Source of the DNA: Sinorhizobium medicae
GTDB taxonomy: Bacteria > Pseudomonadota > Alphaproteobacteria > Rhizobiales > Rhizobiaceae
NCBI RefSeq assembly: GCF_007827695.1
Contig: NZ_VITA01000010.1
Location: 1-64,000, forward strand
DNA length: 64,000 bases
Direction: 5' to 3'
Part shown: positions 46,029 through 53,877 of the stretch, piece after piece
How positions within the stretch are numbered: the stretch's first letter is position 1
How the letters are laid out: every line of letters starts with the position of its first letter
Program-made: the position numbers and the translations under genes
Notes under the pieces: generated by a model
The model's database searches: none
Seen by the model: only the letters and a program-made list of their open reading frames with translations
Told to the model about the DNA's origin: nothing

Positions 46029-46304
46029 TCAGTCGAAGATCGTTCCTTTGGCGCCCTCATATTCGCGCGCAAGTTCCTGGATTGCAGCCGATGCCTCATC
46101 GAACGTCCAGCCGGCCCGTTCCGCCCGTTTGGCGAGCGCAAGCAGCTCGTCGGTCAGTTCCCCGCTCATCGCCGCCACGATGCTCTCCTGGGACGTCGCC
46201 GCAAGATCTGAAACGGCCGGCCGCAAAGCGGCGACGCAGTCCATTTGGCGGCCAGAATAGTCGGACGGGCGTTGCGGACGGGAAATAGCTTGTGACTCCT
46301 CCAT
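46029..46304 (-). CDS. Hypothetical protein, 91 aa
   Basis: A helical, acidic protein starting MEESQAISRPQRPSDYSGRQ at 46304 after AAGGAG. An in-frame ATG eight codons upstream is less supported. The C-terminal half (LLALAKRAERAGWTFDEASA) has amphipathic helices. No membrane segment, no recognised domain. Confidence 0.6.
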   Translation of the reverse strand: MEESQAISRPQRPSDYSGRQMDCVAALRPAVSDLAATSQESIVAAMSGELTDELLALAKRAERAGWTFDEASAAIQELAREYEGAKGTIFD

Positions 46305-46404
46305 CTCGGTCTCCTTCGCTGTCGGCATCGTGATCTAATAGCGTGCAGGCGGCAATTGTTCCTCGGGGGCGGGCTTCCGCAGCTTTCCTTGACGCGGCGA
46401 CAAG

Positions 46405-46953
46405 CTATTCGCCCGACCGGACCTTCTGGTCTTCCAGCCGATTGAGGATCTCTTCGGGCGTGACTTCCTTTGAGAGTTCACGGATATCCTCCTCGCCGTC
46501 CACCTTCACGCCCAGCCGACCGGCAATCTCGCGAAGCAGCGTGAGCAACTGGGTCGCCTCCTGCTCTGCAAGGAGTGATATCTGCAGATTGAGATCGGAA
46601 CGCTCGTCGTCCTTTTCGGCCATCCGGTTCTGGCTGATCAGAACGAAGGTGGAGATGAAGATCGCCTCGACCGAAGCGATCATGGCGAGGATTGCAAAGG
46701 TCGGATCGAACACCGGTACGTTTGGAACCAGCCCGAGATTTGCTGCGATCCAGGCGCCGAACACCAGGACGTGCAGGCAGACGAAAGTCATGGATCCCGC
46801 AAACGTCGTGATCGCCTGAGCGAGCCTGTCATGCGCGTGGCGCCCGCGCTCTTCCTCCTCGCGCCGCTTCAGGATGGCGCTTATGTTGCGCTCGAGTCTC
46901 GGCATGGTTCGAGCGGCGGACCGTTGCTCAGCGCTTTTCCCTGTCGATATCAT
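46405..46953 (-). CDS. DUF1003 membrane protein
   Basis: A 182-residue protein of the DUF1003 family. Two transmembrane helices lie at about 53-76 (VCLHVLVFGAWIAANLGL) and 83-105. Between and after them are FDPTFAILAMIASVEAIFIS and SQNRMAEKDDERSDLNLQI, the family signature. The start at 46953 (MISTGKSAEQ) is tentative; Met at 46905 is possible. An EcfG-like promoter lies upstream. Confidence 0.84.
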   Translation of the reverse strand: MISTGKSAEQRSAARTMPRLERNISAILKRREEEERGRHAHDRLAQAITTFAGSMTFVCLHVLVFGAWIAANLGLVPNVPVFDPTFAILAMIASVEAIFISTFVLISQNRMAEKDDERSDLNLQISLLAEQEATQLLTLLREIAGRLGVKVDGEEDIRELSKEVTPEEILNRLEDQKVRSGE

Positions 46954-47000
46954 CACTCGCGACGCCTTGTGAGCCGCCCTTGCACGAACGGCAACCGGCA

Positions 47001-47025
47001 AACACATCAGGCTCTGCAAAGTTCC
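47001..47025 (-). promoter_or_regulatory. EcfG/RpoE2-like promoter of the DUF1003 gene
   Basis: On the minus strand GGAAC (47025-47021), 16 bases, then TGTT (47004-47001), 47 bases before the start at 46953. The -10 is a weaker match than those at 22-27 kb. Confidence 0.45.
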
Positions 47026-47060
47026 GCGCGAAGAAGTGAAGAGGCAGCGGTTCGCGAGCC

Positions 47061-47510
47061 TTATCCTGTACGGCCGTGCCACGGATCGGGCCCGGGATCA
47101 CGTCCGGCCGCCGCCGCTGACAAGCGATCGAGGTAATGGGCCCAGCCTTCCGCGTGGCCGGCACATTGCTCCGCATCGGGAAGACCCGAATGGGTCAAGC
47201 GCACCAGCGTTCCGTCCGCCTCTTCGACCAGGTCGATCTCCACCAGGCTCGAACCCGGCGGCACGACATCGCTGCCGTCCCAGCCGAAGCTGTAAGCCAG
47301 GCGATGTACCGGGACCACCTCGCGAAAGGAGCCTCGGGCGAATCGAGCTCCGGTCACATTGACGAGATAGAGCCCGCCCGACTTCGGCTCGACCTCGGCC
47401 TCCGTTCCCATCCATCGCAGGATCTTTTCCGGATCCGTGAGCAGGGCGAAAACCGCGGCGGGCGGCGCCGAGACATGCGTCTCGCGGCGGACGACGAGGG
47501 TTTCTTGCAT
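47061..47510 (-). CDS. SRPBCC (AHSA1-like) protein
   Basis: A 149-residue START/Bet v1-fold protein, starting MQETLVVRRETHVSAPPAAV after GGGGAG. AVFALLTDPEKILRWMGTEA and GHAEGWAHYLDRLSA are typical of AHSA1-like SRPBCC proteins often encoded beside ArsR regulators. Ligand unknown. A longer upstream frame is rejected. Confidence 0.83.
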   Translation of the reverse strand: MQETLVVRRETHVSAPPAAVFALLTDPEKILRWMGTEAEVEPKSGGLYLVNVTGARFARGSFREVVPVHRLAYSFGWDGSDVVPPGSSLVEIDLVEEADGTLVRLTHSGLPDAEQCAGHAEGWAHYLDRLSAAAAGRDPGPDPWHGRTG

Positions 47511-47643
47511 CGGACTCCCCTTCGGCTTGCCATGGCGCACCGGCTGTGAAGGTCCCGGACGCCTGATCAGAACGGGTCGATGATATCCCGGCCAGGTCCG
47601 CTGCGCCACTGCCTGTCAAGCCGGGCTGTGGCACCGAACGATC

Positions 47644-47660
47644 CGTCCTTCGAAAGGACG
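47644..47660. repeat. 7-bp inverted repeat before the cyclase gene
   Basis: CGTCCTT (47644-47650) and AAGGACG (47654-47660) flank CGA, 57 bases before the ATG at 47717. A possible operator or leader hairpin. Confidence 0.4.
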
Positions 47661-47716
47661 CGCTTTTGCAGGGAAACCGTTTCGCACTTTTTCAGAAACT
47701 GCACTATGATCGCAGC

Positions 47717-48769
47717 ATGGACCTGCCCGCACCTCTCGAATGGCTTCTGGATGAGGCAGGCACCTCGTCCGGCCCCGACGCGTTCCTGGCAGAGCTTGGA
47801 AATCGGCTGCTTGCCGACGGACTGCCGCTGGCAGGCGGTGCTCTGACGCTGGCGGTGCGGCATCCCATTATCGCGCAGCGCACCTGGCTCTGGCGGGCGG
47901 AGAACGGGGCGGTCATCGAGGCGCTCGGCTTTGCCGAAGGGCCGGTCGACAGTGCCGCCGATTGGCTGGCTGGGCTTGGTCCGGTGCAGGAGGATATCGT
48001 CGGTCGGTCGGAGAAGGTGATCATCGGCTGGGCCGGGATGCGGCCGTTCGATCCCGCCGAAGTCGCGCGGCTGCGTCAGATTGCGCGCTTTGCCGCCGCG
48101 CCCTTGGCTGTCCTCGGGGAGCGGGCGACGCGCGCAGCCCTGCTCGAGGCCTATCTCGGCCGCCGCAGTGCCGCCCGCGTGCAGGCCGGCGCGCTCAGCC
48201 GGGGCACTGGTGAGAGCATTCGCGCTGCCCTCCTCTATGCCGATTTGCGCAACTTCACCGCCCTTTCCGAGGAGAACGAACCGGCGCGCGTGATCGCGGC
48301 GCTCAATGCCTGGTTCGACCGCGTTGCAGGAGCGGTTCATGCGTTCGGCGGCGAGGTGCTCAAGTTTATCGGCGATGGCGTGCTGGCAATCTTTCCGGTT
48401 ACGGGTGCGCCGGCGGAGGCATGCGAGCAGGCGCTGCGCGCGGTCGTTGCCGCCCGTGCGGGCATGGCGCATCTCGGCAGCTTGCGTCAGGAGCAGGAAC
48501 TGCCGCCACTTCGCTTCGGTGCGGCGCTGCATCTCGGCGAGATATTGTGGGGTAATGTCGGGTCGATCGACCGGCTGGACTTCACCGCCATAGGACCGGC
48601 TGTAAACCTGGTGAGCCGGCTGGAAGGACTGTGCCGGCCGCTCGGGCGCTCGGTGCTGATTTCCGGCGCAATTGCCGCAGAAACCGAGACGCCCTTGGTG
48701 TCTCTCGGGAAACACGCGCTTCGCGGCATCGCAGCGCCCTGCACCGTTTTTACCCTGCCGGATGCCTGA
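47717..48769 (+). CDS. Class III adenylate/guanylate cyclase
   Basis: A 350-residue soluble cyclase. The catalytic domain spans about 165-345: LLYADLRNFTAL with the first metal Asp, FGGEVLKFIGDGVLAIFP with the second, and AIGPAVNLVSRLEG near the transition-state residues. The N-terminal 160 residues form an unrecognised sensory region. The ATG at 47717 has no clear ribosome-binding site. Rhizobia have many such cyclases, and the signal here is unknown. Confidence 0.86.
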   Translation: MDLPAPLEWLLDEAGTSSGPDAFLAELGNRLLADGLPLAGGALTLAVRHPIIAQRTWLWRAENGAVIEALGFAEGPVDSAADWLAGLGPVQEDIVGRSEKVIIGWAGMRPFDPAEVARLRQIARFAAAPLAVLGERATRAALLEAYLGRRSAARVQAGALSRGTGESIRAALLYADLRNFTALSEENEPARVIAALNAWFDRVAGAVHAFGGEVLKFIGDGVLAIFPVTGAPAEACEQALRAVVAARAGMAHLGSLRQEQELPPLRFGAALHLGEILWGNVGSIDRLDFTAIGPAVNLVSRLEGLCRPLGRSVLISGAIAAETETPLVSLGKHALRGIAAPCTVFTLPDA

Positions 48770-48904
48770 GGAAACGCCAGCTGCTGGATTCTCAGCCCAT
48801 GTCCTCGGAGAAGCCGGATTCTGAGTTTTTATCGGTAAAACCTATTCGAATCCGCGAAACATGGGAGAGTCGGTTGATCTGGTCGGTTCGTACAAGTATT
48901 TCTT

Positions 48905-48914
48905 TTGTCGACAA
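48905..48914. promoter_or_regulatory. GntR-type operator before the hyp regulator gene
   Basis: TTGTCGACAA is a perfect palindrome matching the GntR consensus yGTMKACy, 13 bases before the start codon. It overlaps the region just before the AAGGAGG site, which fits autoregulation. TACAAGT at 48891-48897 lies upstream, as it does at the hypD site. Confidence 0.6.
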
Positions 48915-48926
48915 GAAGGAGGCCGC

Positions 48927-49637
48927 ATGACCGACAAGGATTCAGACGCCAGTTCAGCTCCCGAGCGCAAGCGCGGTTCCGGCGTGAAGATGGTCTATGA
49001 CCTGCTGCGTGACGAAATCCTCGATCTGGTTCTGCCGCCCGGCAGCCCGATTGACGAGGTACAGCTTGCCGAGAGGTTCAAGATGTCGCGGACGCCGATC
49101 CGCGAAGCGCTGGTGCGGCTGGCCGGCGAGGGGCTGATCGCTACGCTGCCCAACAGGTCGACCATGGTGTCGAACATCGATTTCCTGAACCTGCATACCT
49201 TCTTCGACGCACTGGTGCTGATGTACCGTGTGACGACGCGTCTGGCGGCCGAACACCACCGTCAGGAGGATCTGGAGGTGATCCGTGCCCGTCAGGCGGA
49301 ATTTGCTGCAGCCGTTCAGGCGCAGGATGCGCTGGCAATGATCGCCACCAACGCCGCCTTCCATTCCGCCATCGCCGAGGCCGGCCGCAACCCCTATTTC
49401 ACTGGCCTGTTCAACAGGCTCCTCGACGAGGGACGGCGAATCCTCAGGCTCTATTACCAGTCCTACGACGATCGGCTGCCGCAGCGTTTCGTCGACGAGC
49501 ATGAGGACATGATCGCGGTCATCGCAGCGCGGGATGTCGAGGCCGCGGATCGGCTGGCGCGAACCCACGCCGAGCAGATCGTCGAGCAGATTCAGAAGCT
49601 TTTCGCCCGCAAAGACCGGCTGGAAATTGCCCTGTGA
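48927..49637 (+). CDS. hypR: GntR-family (FCD) regulator of the hyp cluster
   Basis: A 236-residue FadR/FCD-type regulator. The winged helix at about 20-85 (AERFKMSRTPIREALVRL) is followed by an all-helical FCD ligand domain with the metal/ligand histidines in RVTTRLAAEHH, NAAFHSAIAEA and DEHEDMIAVI. AAGGAGG precedes the ATG at 48927. It heads the hydroxyproline cluster, and GntR-type sites occur at four promoters of the cluster. In S. meliloti such a regulator represses hyp genes without hydroxyproline. Confidence 0.88.
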   Translation: MTDKDSDASSAPERKRGSGVKMVYDLLRDEILDLVLPPGSPIDEVQLAERFKMSRTPIREALVRLAGEGLIATLPNRSTMVSNIDFLNLHTFFDALVLMYRVTTRLAAEHHRQEDLEVIRARQAEFAAAVQAQDALAMIATNAAFHSAIAEAGRNPYFTGLFNRLLDEGRRILRLYYQSYDDRLPQRFVDEHEDMIAVIAARDVEAADRLARTHAEQIVEQIQKLFARKDRLEIAL

Positions 49638-49650
49638 GCTTAGAGCGATT

Positions 49651-49679
49651 TTTGTCGACAAATAAAATACAAGTGGTAT
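49651..49679. promoter_or_regulatory. GntR-type operator of hypD
   Basis: TTTGTCGACAAA (49651-49662) is a perfect 12-base palindrome, followed by ATACAAGTGGTAT (49667-49679, form ATACA-N4-GTAT). Both lie in the gap between the regulator gene and hypD. Confidence 0.62.
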
Positions 49680-49757
49680 TTTCATTGTCGAAGCACGGAC
49701 GAAGGCGCCGATCTCGGCTCACGTCTCTGCCATCCGTCAGGCCAATAGGAGTTTGAA

Positions 49758-50720
49758 ATGAAGGCCAAGATATTCTCGGGCGTAATCCCCGCCCTGATGA
49801 CACCTTGCAAGGAAGACCGCACGCCCGATTTCGACGCTCTGGTCCGCAAGGGCAAAGCGTTGATTGCCGACGGCATGTCGGCAGTCGTCTATTGCGGTTC
49901 GATGGGCGACTGGCCGCTCCTGACCGACGCGCAGCGCATGGAAGGCGTGGAGCGTCTGACCAAGGCCGGCATCCCCGTCATCGTTGGCACCGGGGCCGTC
50001 AACACCGCCGCGGCGGTCGCGCATGCGGCGCATGCCCAGAAGGTCGGCGCGCAGGGGCTGATGGTGATCCCACGGGTGCTTTCGCGCGGCCCTTCGATCG
50101 TCGCCCAGAAGGCACACTTCAAGGCGATCCTGACTGCCGCGCCGGACCTGCCGGCGGTTATCTACAACAGCCCCTATTACGGATTCGCGACCCGCGCCGA
50201 CCTGTTCTTCGCGCTGCGCGCAGAGCATCCGAACCTGGTCGGGTTCAAGGAGTTCGGCGGCAACGCCGACATGCGTTATGCCGCCGAGAACATTACCAGC
50301 CGCGACGACGGCGTCTCGCTGATGATCGGCGTCGATACGGCCGTCTTCCATGGGTTCGTGAACTGCGGCGCGACCGGTGCCATCACCGGCATCGGCAACG
50401 TCCTGCCGAAGGAAGTGATCCATCTCTGCAATCTCTCGCAGGCGGCAGCTGCGGGCGATGTGGATGCGCGCCAGCGGGCGCAGGAGCTGGAGCAGGCGCT
50501 TGCCGTGCTTTCCTCCTTCGACGAAGGGCCGGACCTCGTTCTCTACTTCAAGCACATGATGGTGCTGAAGGGAGACAAGGAGTACACGCTCCATTTCAAC
50601 GAGACCGATGCCCTGACCGAAAGCCAGCGTGGCTACGTCGAGGCGCAGTTCAGGCTCTTCAACACCTGGTATGCCGAATGGTGCAAGCTTCCGGGCGCCG
50701 TCGAGAAATACCGCGCATGA
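49758..50720 (+). CDS. hypD: HypD, pyrroline-4-hydroxy-2-carboxylate deaminase
   Basis: A 320-residue enzyme of the DapA/N-acetylneuraminate lyase barrel family. The Schiff-base Lys164 lies in VGFKEFGG and the partner Tyr136 in AVIYNSPYYG. By analogy to the S. meliloti enzyme it deaminates 1-pyrroline-4-hydroxy-2-carboxylate to 2-oxoglutarate semialdehyde. It follows the regulator gene and an operator, and is ended by a strong hairpin at 50737. Confidence 0.92.
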   Translation: MKAKIFSGVIPALMTPCKEDRTPDFDALVRKGKALIADGMSAVVYCGSMGDWPLLTDAQRMEGVERLTKAGIPVIVGTGAVNTAAAVAHAAHAQKVGAQGLMVIPRVLSRGPSIVAQKAHFKAILTAAPDLPAVIYNSPYYGFATRADLFFALRAEHPNLVGFKEFGGNADMRYAAENITSRDDGVSLMIGVDTAVFHGFVNCGATGAITGIGNVLPKEVIHLCNLSQAAAAGDVDARQRAQELEQALAVLSSFDEGPDLVLYFKHMMVLKGDKEYTLHFNETDALTESQRGYVEAQFRLFNTWYAEWCKLPGAVEKYRA

Positions 50721-50736
50721 TCAGGCGATAAAGAAT

Positions 50737-50771
50737 GGAGAAGGGCACCCCGGTCGGGCGTGCCTTTCTCC
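50737..50771 (+). terminator. Terminator after hypD
   Basis: GGAGAAGGGCAC (50737-50748) pairs with GTGCCTTTCTCC (50760-50771), 12 pairs including one G-T, around an 11-base loop. No long T-run follows. Confidence 0.75.
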
Positions 50772-50813
50772 GTGGAGCGGGATGATACCGCGTCTCACGC
50801 ATCGCGATCTCGA

Positions 50814-50856
50814 GCAATTCCAGAAAAGTGCGCAGCGGTTTTTCGTCCGGAATTGC
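50814..50856. repeat. Rhizobial intergenic palindromic repeat
   Basis: GCAATTCC (50814-50821) and GGAATTGC (50849-50856) bound a hairpin with AAAAGTGCGCAGCGG and TTTT inside. The block AAAAGTGCGCAGCGGTTTTT is familiar from dispersed intergenic repeats of Rhizobium and Sinorhizobium (RIME/mosaic elements). Related sequence runs on to about 50910. No second copy was noticed in the window. Confidence 0.55.
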
Positions 50857-50905
50857 ACAAAACAAGGGGTTGGAGAGTTTCCGGATCGGAGAAAGCGGAA
50901 ATGCT

Positions 50906-51898
50906 CTAAGATGCCGGACTTTCGGCCAGCGGGCCGCCCGATGATCCATAGCGATGGGTGTACTCGCCTGTCTCAAAGCCGTCGAAACCTTGCGACCAGT
51001 GGTTCCCTGGCCAGATGTAATCCACCCGCCCTTCCGCAGGTCGGTAGACAGCCGTGTACAGGGTCGGTTGGGGAAGACGCATGGAATAGAGCGGCGGCTG
51101 GAGAAAGCGGTCGGTCAGCTTCTCGAGCGACATCGATGGGTCTTCCAGTGCTTGCAGAACAAATTGCTGTCGCGCCAAAGAAGACGATGAGGGTCTTCCG
51201 CCCCGCTGATGGTTCGTGCATGCCTTCAGGCGCGTGATGACCGGCCGCTGCCCCGGACCAAGAAACAGCGTTGCGTAGCTGCCAGCACGATCCAGCACCG
51301 TGACATTCTGTGCGAGCGCCACGGGTATTCGGCAAAGCGCCTTCACCGCCTCGCCGACCTCACGAAAATTTTCAAGCAAATAGCGCATCACAAGAATGAT
51401 CGAGAAGCCGAGACCCTGAGAGCGGCCACCCCCGAGAGTCACGCTTGCGGCCAGTCCCTCCTCATTCAGCCCGTCCACGCAACCTCCCCAGGGCCGCTGC
51501 ATCTTCGCGATCACCTTCACGCCAGACCAATCGGTCATCTCGAAGCGGTCAGAGACGATATCCGGTGGGTAGTCGAAGTTGCGGATCAGCGCCGGGCCTT
51601 CCTTTCCGAGCCAGACAGACTGACTGCAGCCATAGCGCTCCGGCGCGGGACGGTAGTGGCTGAGCAGCCGATGAGCGATCTCATCATCTCCGACGAGATC
51701 ACAGGCGCTTTCGTAGTGAGGGACGAGCTCAGGCATGTGCTGCATCAAAGCGGCACGACACTCCTTGGCACTTGGGCTCGCCGCCATTGGCGCCTGCCCG
51801 AAATACCACCTCTCCGCCTCGGCTCGCCCGGCCGCAAACCTGGAGAGCCAAGCTTCTCCGGGCCGGTCCTCTCGCGCTGCGACGAATGTCTTGTACAT
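50906..51898 (-). CDS. C45/choloylglycine hydrolase-type Ntn hydrolase
   Basis: A 330-residue protein of the acyl-CoA:6-aminopenicillanic-acid acyltransferase/C45 family. The motif RYGCSQSVW near residue 88 carries the likely nucleophile Cys that is unmasked by self-cleavage, and NFDYPPD and GGCVDGLNEEGLA follow as in linear amide hydrolases. The start MYKTFVAARE at 51898 is chosen. No ribosome-binding site is clear. It lies between hypD and hypS on the minus strand, but its link to hydroxyproline is unknown. Confidence 0.8.
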   Translation of the reverse strand: MYKTFVAAREDRPGEAWLSRFAAGRAEAERWYFGQAPMAASPSAKECRAALMQHMPELVPHYESACDLVGDDEIAHRLLSHYRPAPERYGCSQSVWLGKEGPALIRNFDYPPDIVSDRFEMTDWSGVKVIAKMQRPWGGCVDGLNEEGLAASVTLGGGRSQGLGFSIILVMRYLLENFREVGEAVKALCRIPVALAQNVTVLDRAGSYATLFLGPGQRPVITRLKACTNHQRGGRPSSSSLARQQFVLQALEDPSMSLEKLTDRFLQPPLYSMRLPQPTLYTAVYRPAEGRVDYIWPGNHWSQGFDGFETGEYTHRYGSSGGPLAESPAS

Positions 51899-51995
51899 GA
51901 CACGAGGAGTATAAGAACGGAACCGCTTGCGTGGCAACGCCGACACTGTCGATCGCCACCCTTTGGCCGTTCTGCCTCCAAGGTGCCTTTCCCCT

Positions 51996-52373
51996 TCAGG
52001 GTGCAAGCGCCATCCAGGAGATCAGCGCTACAAAGATAAGCCAGATCGATATCACCGCAGCCATCCCGGCTCTGCTGACCGGGCGCTCGACCTGTTTCAG
52101 CGCTTCGATGCGCAGCTCCGCGAGAACGTCGGTCGGGATGAGCCTGAGCACCGCGATGATGCCCAAGGGGACGATGACGAGATCGTCGAGATATCCGAGG
52201 ATCGGGATGAAGTCCGGGATCAGATCGACCGGGGACAGTGCATAGGCAGCAATCGCCCCAGCCGCCAGTTTCGCATACCATGGTACACGGCTGTCACGCG
52301 CCGCCAGCCACAGCACGATAACGTCCCGCTTGATGTCTCTTGCCCATCGGCGTGCCCGATCCAGCCGGTTCAT
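51996..52373 (-). CDS. DUF1232 (YkvA-like) membrane protein
   Basis: A 125-residue protein with the DUF1232 signature AAYALSPVDLIPDFIPILGY at about 42-62 and LDDLVIVPLGI following it. A C-terminal transmembrane helix lies near 103-122. Family function unknown. Independent of the flanking hyp genes as far as seen. Confidence 0.87.
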   Translation of the reverse strand: MNRLDRARRWARDIKRDVIVLWLAARDSRVPWYAKLAAGAIAAYALSPVDLIPDFIPILGYLDDLVIVPLGIIAVLRLIPTDVLAELRIEALKQVERPVSRAGMAAVISIWLIFVALISWMALAP

Positions 52374-52524
52374 GTCTGTTGTCCTGCGTTTCCGCGCTTT
52401 TCACAGGAATTCAGTCGGCCAGGTCATTGGGCTGGAGATAGATTTCCGCACCGCAGACGCGGCCCTCCCTCGTCCCCGTTACAGGCACAGTGACGAGGGA
52501 GGAAGGAGTTTCATCGTGCCTGCA

Positions 52525-53562
52525 TTACGCCACGGCGTCGAGCCCGAGCGTAAGGAGCCGATCGAGTTGCTCGACTTCGGCTGCGGTCAGGGTGATGCCT
52601 TCGGCCTCCGACTTCGCGCGCGCAGCGAAGCGGCGTTGCGAAGGCAGGCGGGCGCCCTGGCCGACAATCGCCTCGAACAACATCTCGGCGCGGGCAAAGG
52701 GGTCTCCTGGTCGGCCTGCGGCGAAAGCCTCCGGCGAGAAGGCGATGATCAATTCGCCGTGGAACGGCGCGAGCGTGGTGGTTCCGAGATAGTCGAGCAC
52801 TTCGGGGCTCGTCAGGTCGCCGATCATGATTCCCGCCAGGAGTTCGATCATCGTACCGATAGCCGAGCCCTTGTGTCCGCCGAAGGGCAGCATGGCACCC
52901 GCGAGCGCGGCCTCGGGGTCGGTCGTGGGATTGCCCTTAGCATCGATCGCCCAGCCGTCGGGCAGAGCCTTGCCGGCGCGGCGGTGCAGCTCGATCTCGC
53001 CGCGCGCCGCGACGGAGGTTGCAAAGTCGAAGACGTAGGGTGGTCTGCCGGCGCGGGGCCAGCCGAAGGCGAAAGGATTGGTGCCAAGAAGCGGCTTGTT
53101 GCCGCCGGTCGGCGCGACCGTCGCATAGCTCGGGCACATGACGAGGCCGGCAAGCCCTTCTCCCGTGAGCGCCTCCGCTTCCGGCCAAAGCGCGGAAAAA
53201 TGCGTGCAGTCGTTGATGGCGAGCGCCGCGATGCCCTGCGTACGAGCGCGCTCGGCGAGTACCGGCAGGCCGAGCTCGAAGGCGGGATTGGCGAAGCCGC
53301 CTCCGGCGTTCACCTTGACGATCGCCGAGGCCTCCTGCGCGATGATTTCCGGTATCGCGTCCGGCTTAACCTTGCCGGCCTTCACCGTGCGCAGCGCGCC
53401 TTCGATCCGGTAGATACCGTGCGACTTGCAGGCATCCCGCTCGCCGGCAACGATCACCCGGGCGAGAGCGCCCGCCTGTACCACGTTAAGGCCGCCCTTC
53501 CGGAAGATCGCCTCGACGCGCTCGTGAAGCGCGGTGGTCGTCAGGGTGGTTGTCTCGCTCAT
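52525..53562 (-). CDS. hypS: HypS, 1-pyrroline-2-carboxylate reductase
   Basis: A 345-residue member of the malate/L-lactate dehydrogenase-2 (LDH2) family. CKSHGIYRIEGAL carries the catalytic His, and NDCTHFSALWP and FGGHKGSAIGTMIEL are typical. By analogy to S. meliloti it reduces 1-pyrroline-2-carboxylate to L-proline with NADPH, serving D-proline and probably 3-hydroxyproline catabolism. The start at 53562 removes a 62-residue upstream frame that includes the operator. Divergent from hypH. Confidence 0.87.
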   Translation of the reverse strand: MSETTTLTTTALHERVEAIFRKGGLNVVQAGALARVIVAGERDACKSHGIYRIEGALRTVKAGKVKPDAIPEIIAQEASAIVKVNAGGGFANPAFELGLPVLAERARTQGIAALAINDCTHFSALWPEAEALTGEGLAGLVMCPSYATVAPTGGNKPLLGTNPFAFGWPRAGRPPYVFDFATSVAARGEIELHRRAGKALPDGWAIDAKGNPTTDPEAALAGAMLPFGGHKGSAIGTMIELLAGIMIGDLTSPEVLDYLGTTTLAPFHGELIIAFSPEAFAAGRPGDPFARAEMLFEAIVGQGARLPSQRRFAARAKSEAEGITLTAAEVEQLDRLLTLGLDAVA

Positions 53563-53613
53563 GTCGTCTCTCTCGTGGTATGCCTTACGCAGGGCAGGCG
53601 GTTGATGTTCTGC

Positions 53614-53631
53614 ATACATAGAGTATACAAA
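53614..53631. promoter_or_regulatory. GntR-type operator between hypS and hypH
   Basis: On the minus strand the site reads TTTGTATACT-N3-TGTAT. On the plus strand ATACATAGAGTAT (53614-53626, ATACA-N4-GTAT) and AGTATACAAA (53622-53631). The 315-base gap 53563-53877 should hold both promoters, and no gene is seen in it. Confidence 0.62.
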
Positions 53632-53877
53632 GCTCCGGCAAGTGCAATTCGCGTTCCGAAGCATCCGGTTGCGGAAATGCGAGTGTATGCGATTTTCTGC
53701 CGGGTCTGCATGTTTCCTTTGATCGTACCCGACCGAAGGGCAAGGCATGCAACGCCTTTAAAACATAGAGCGATCTTTGCGCATCTGATAAGAGGCGCTG
53801 GGCAGCAGATTCGACGCGTCTTCTGATCTTGTACCGAATCGAACGAGATCGCCGCGTTTCAGAGAAAGGAAGTTCAG

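Noticed and set aside
46338-46362. EcfG-type promoter for the 91-aa gene
   Set aside because: GGAAC is present on the minus strand, but the base pairs at the -10 position read CTAT, so it does not match.
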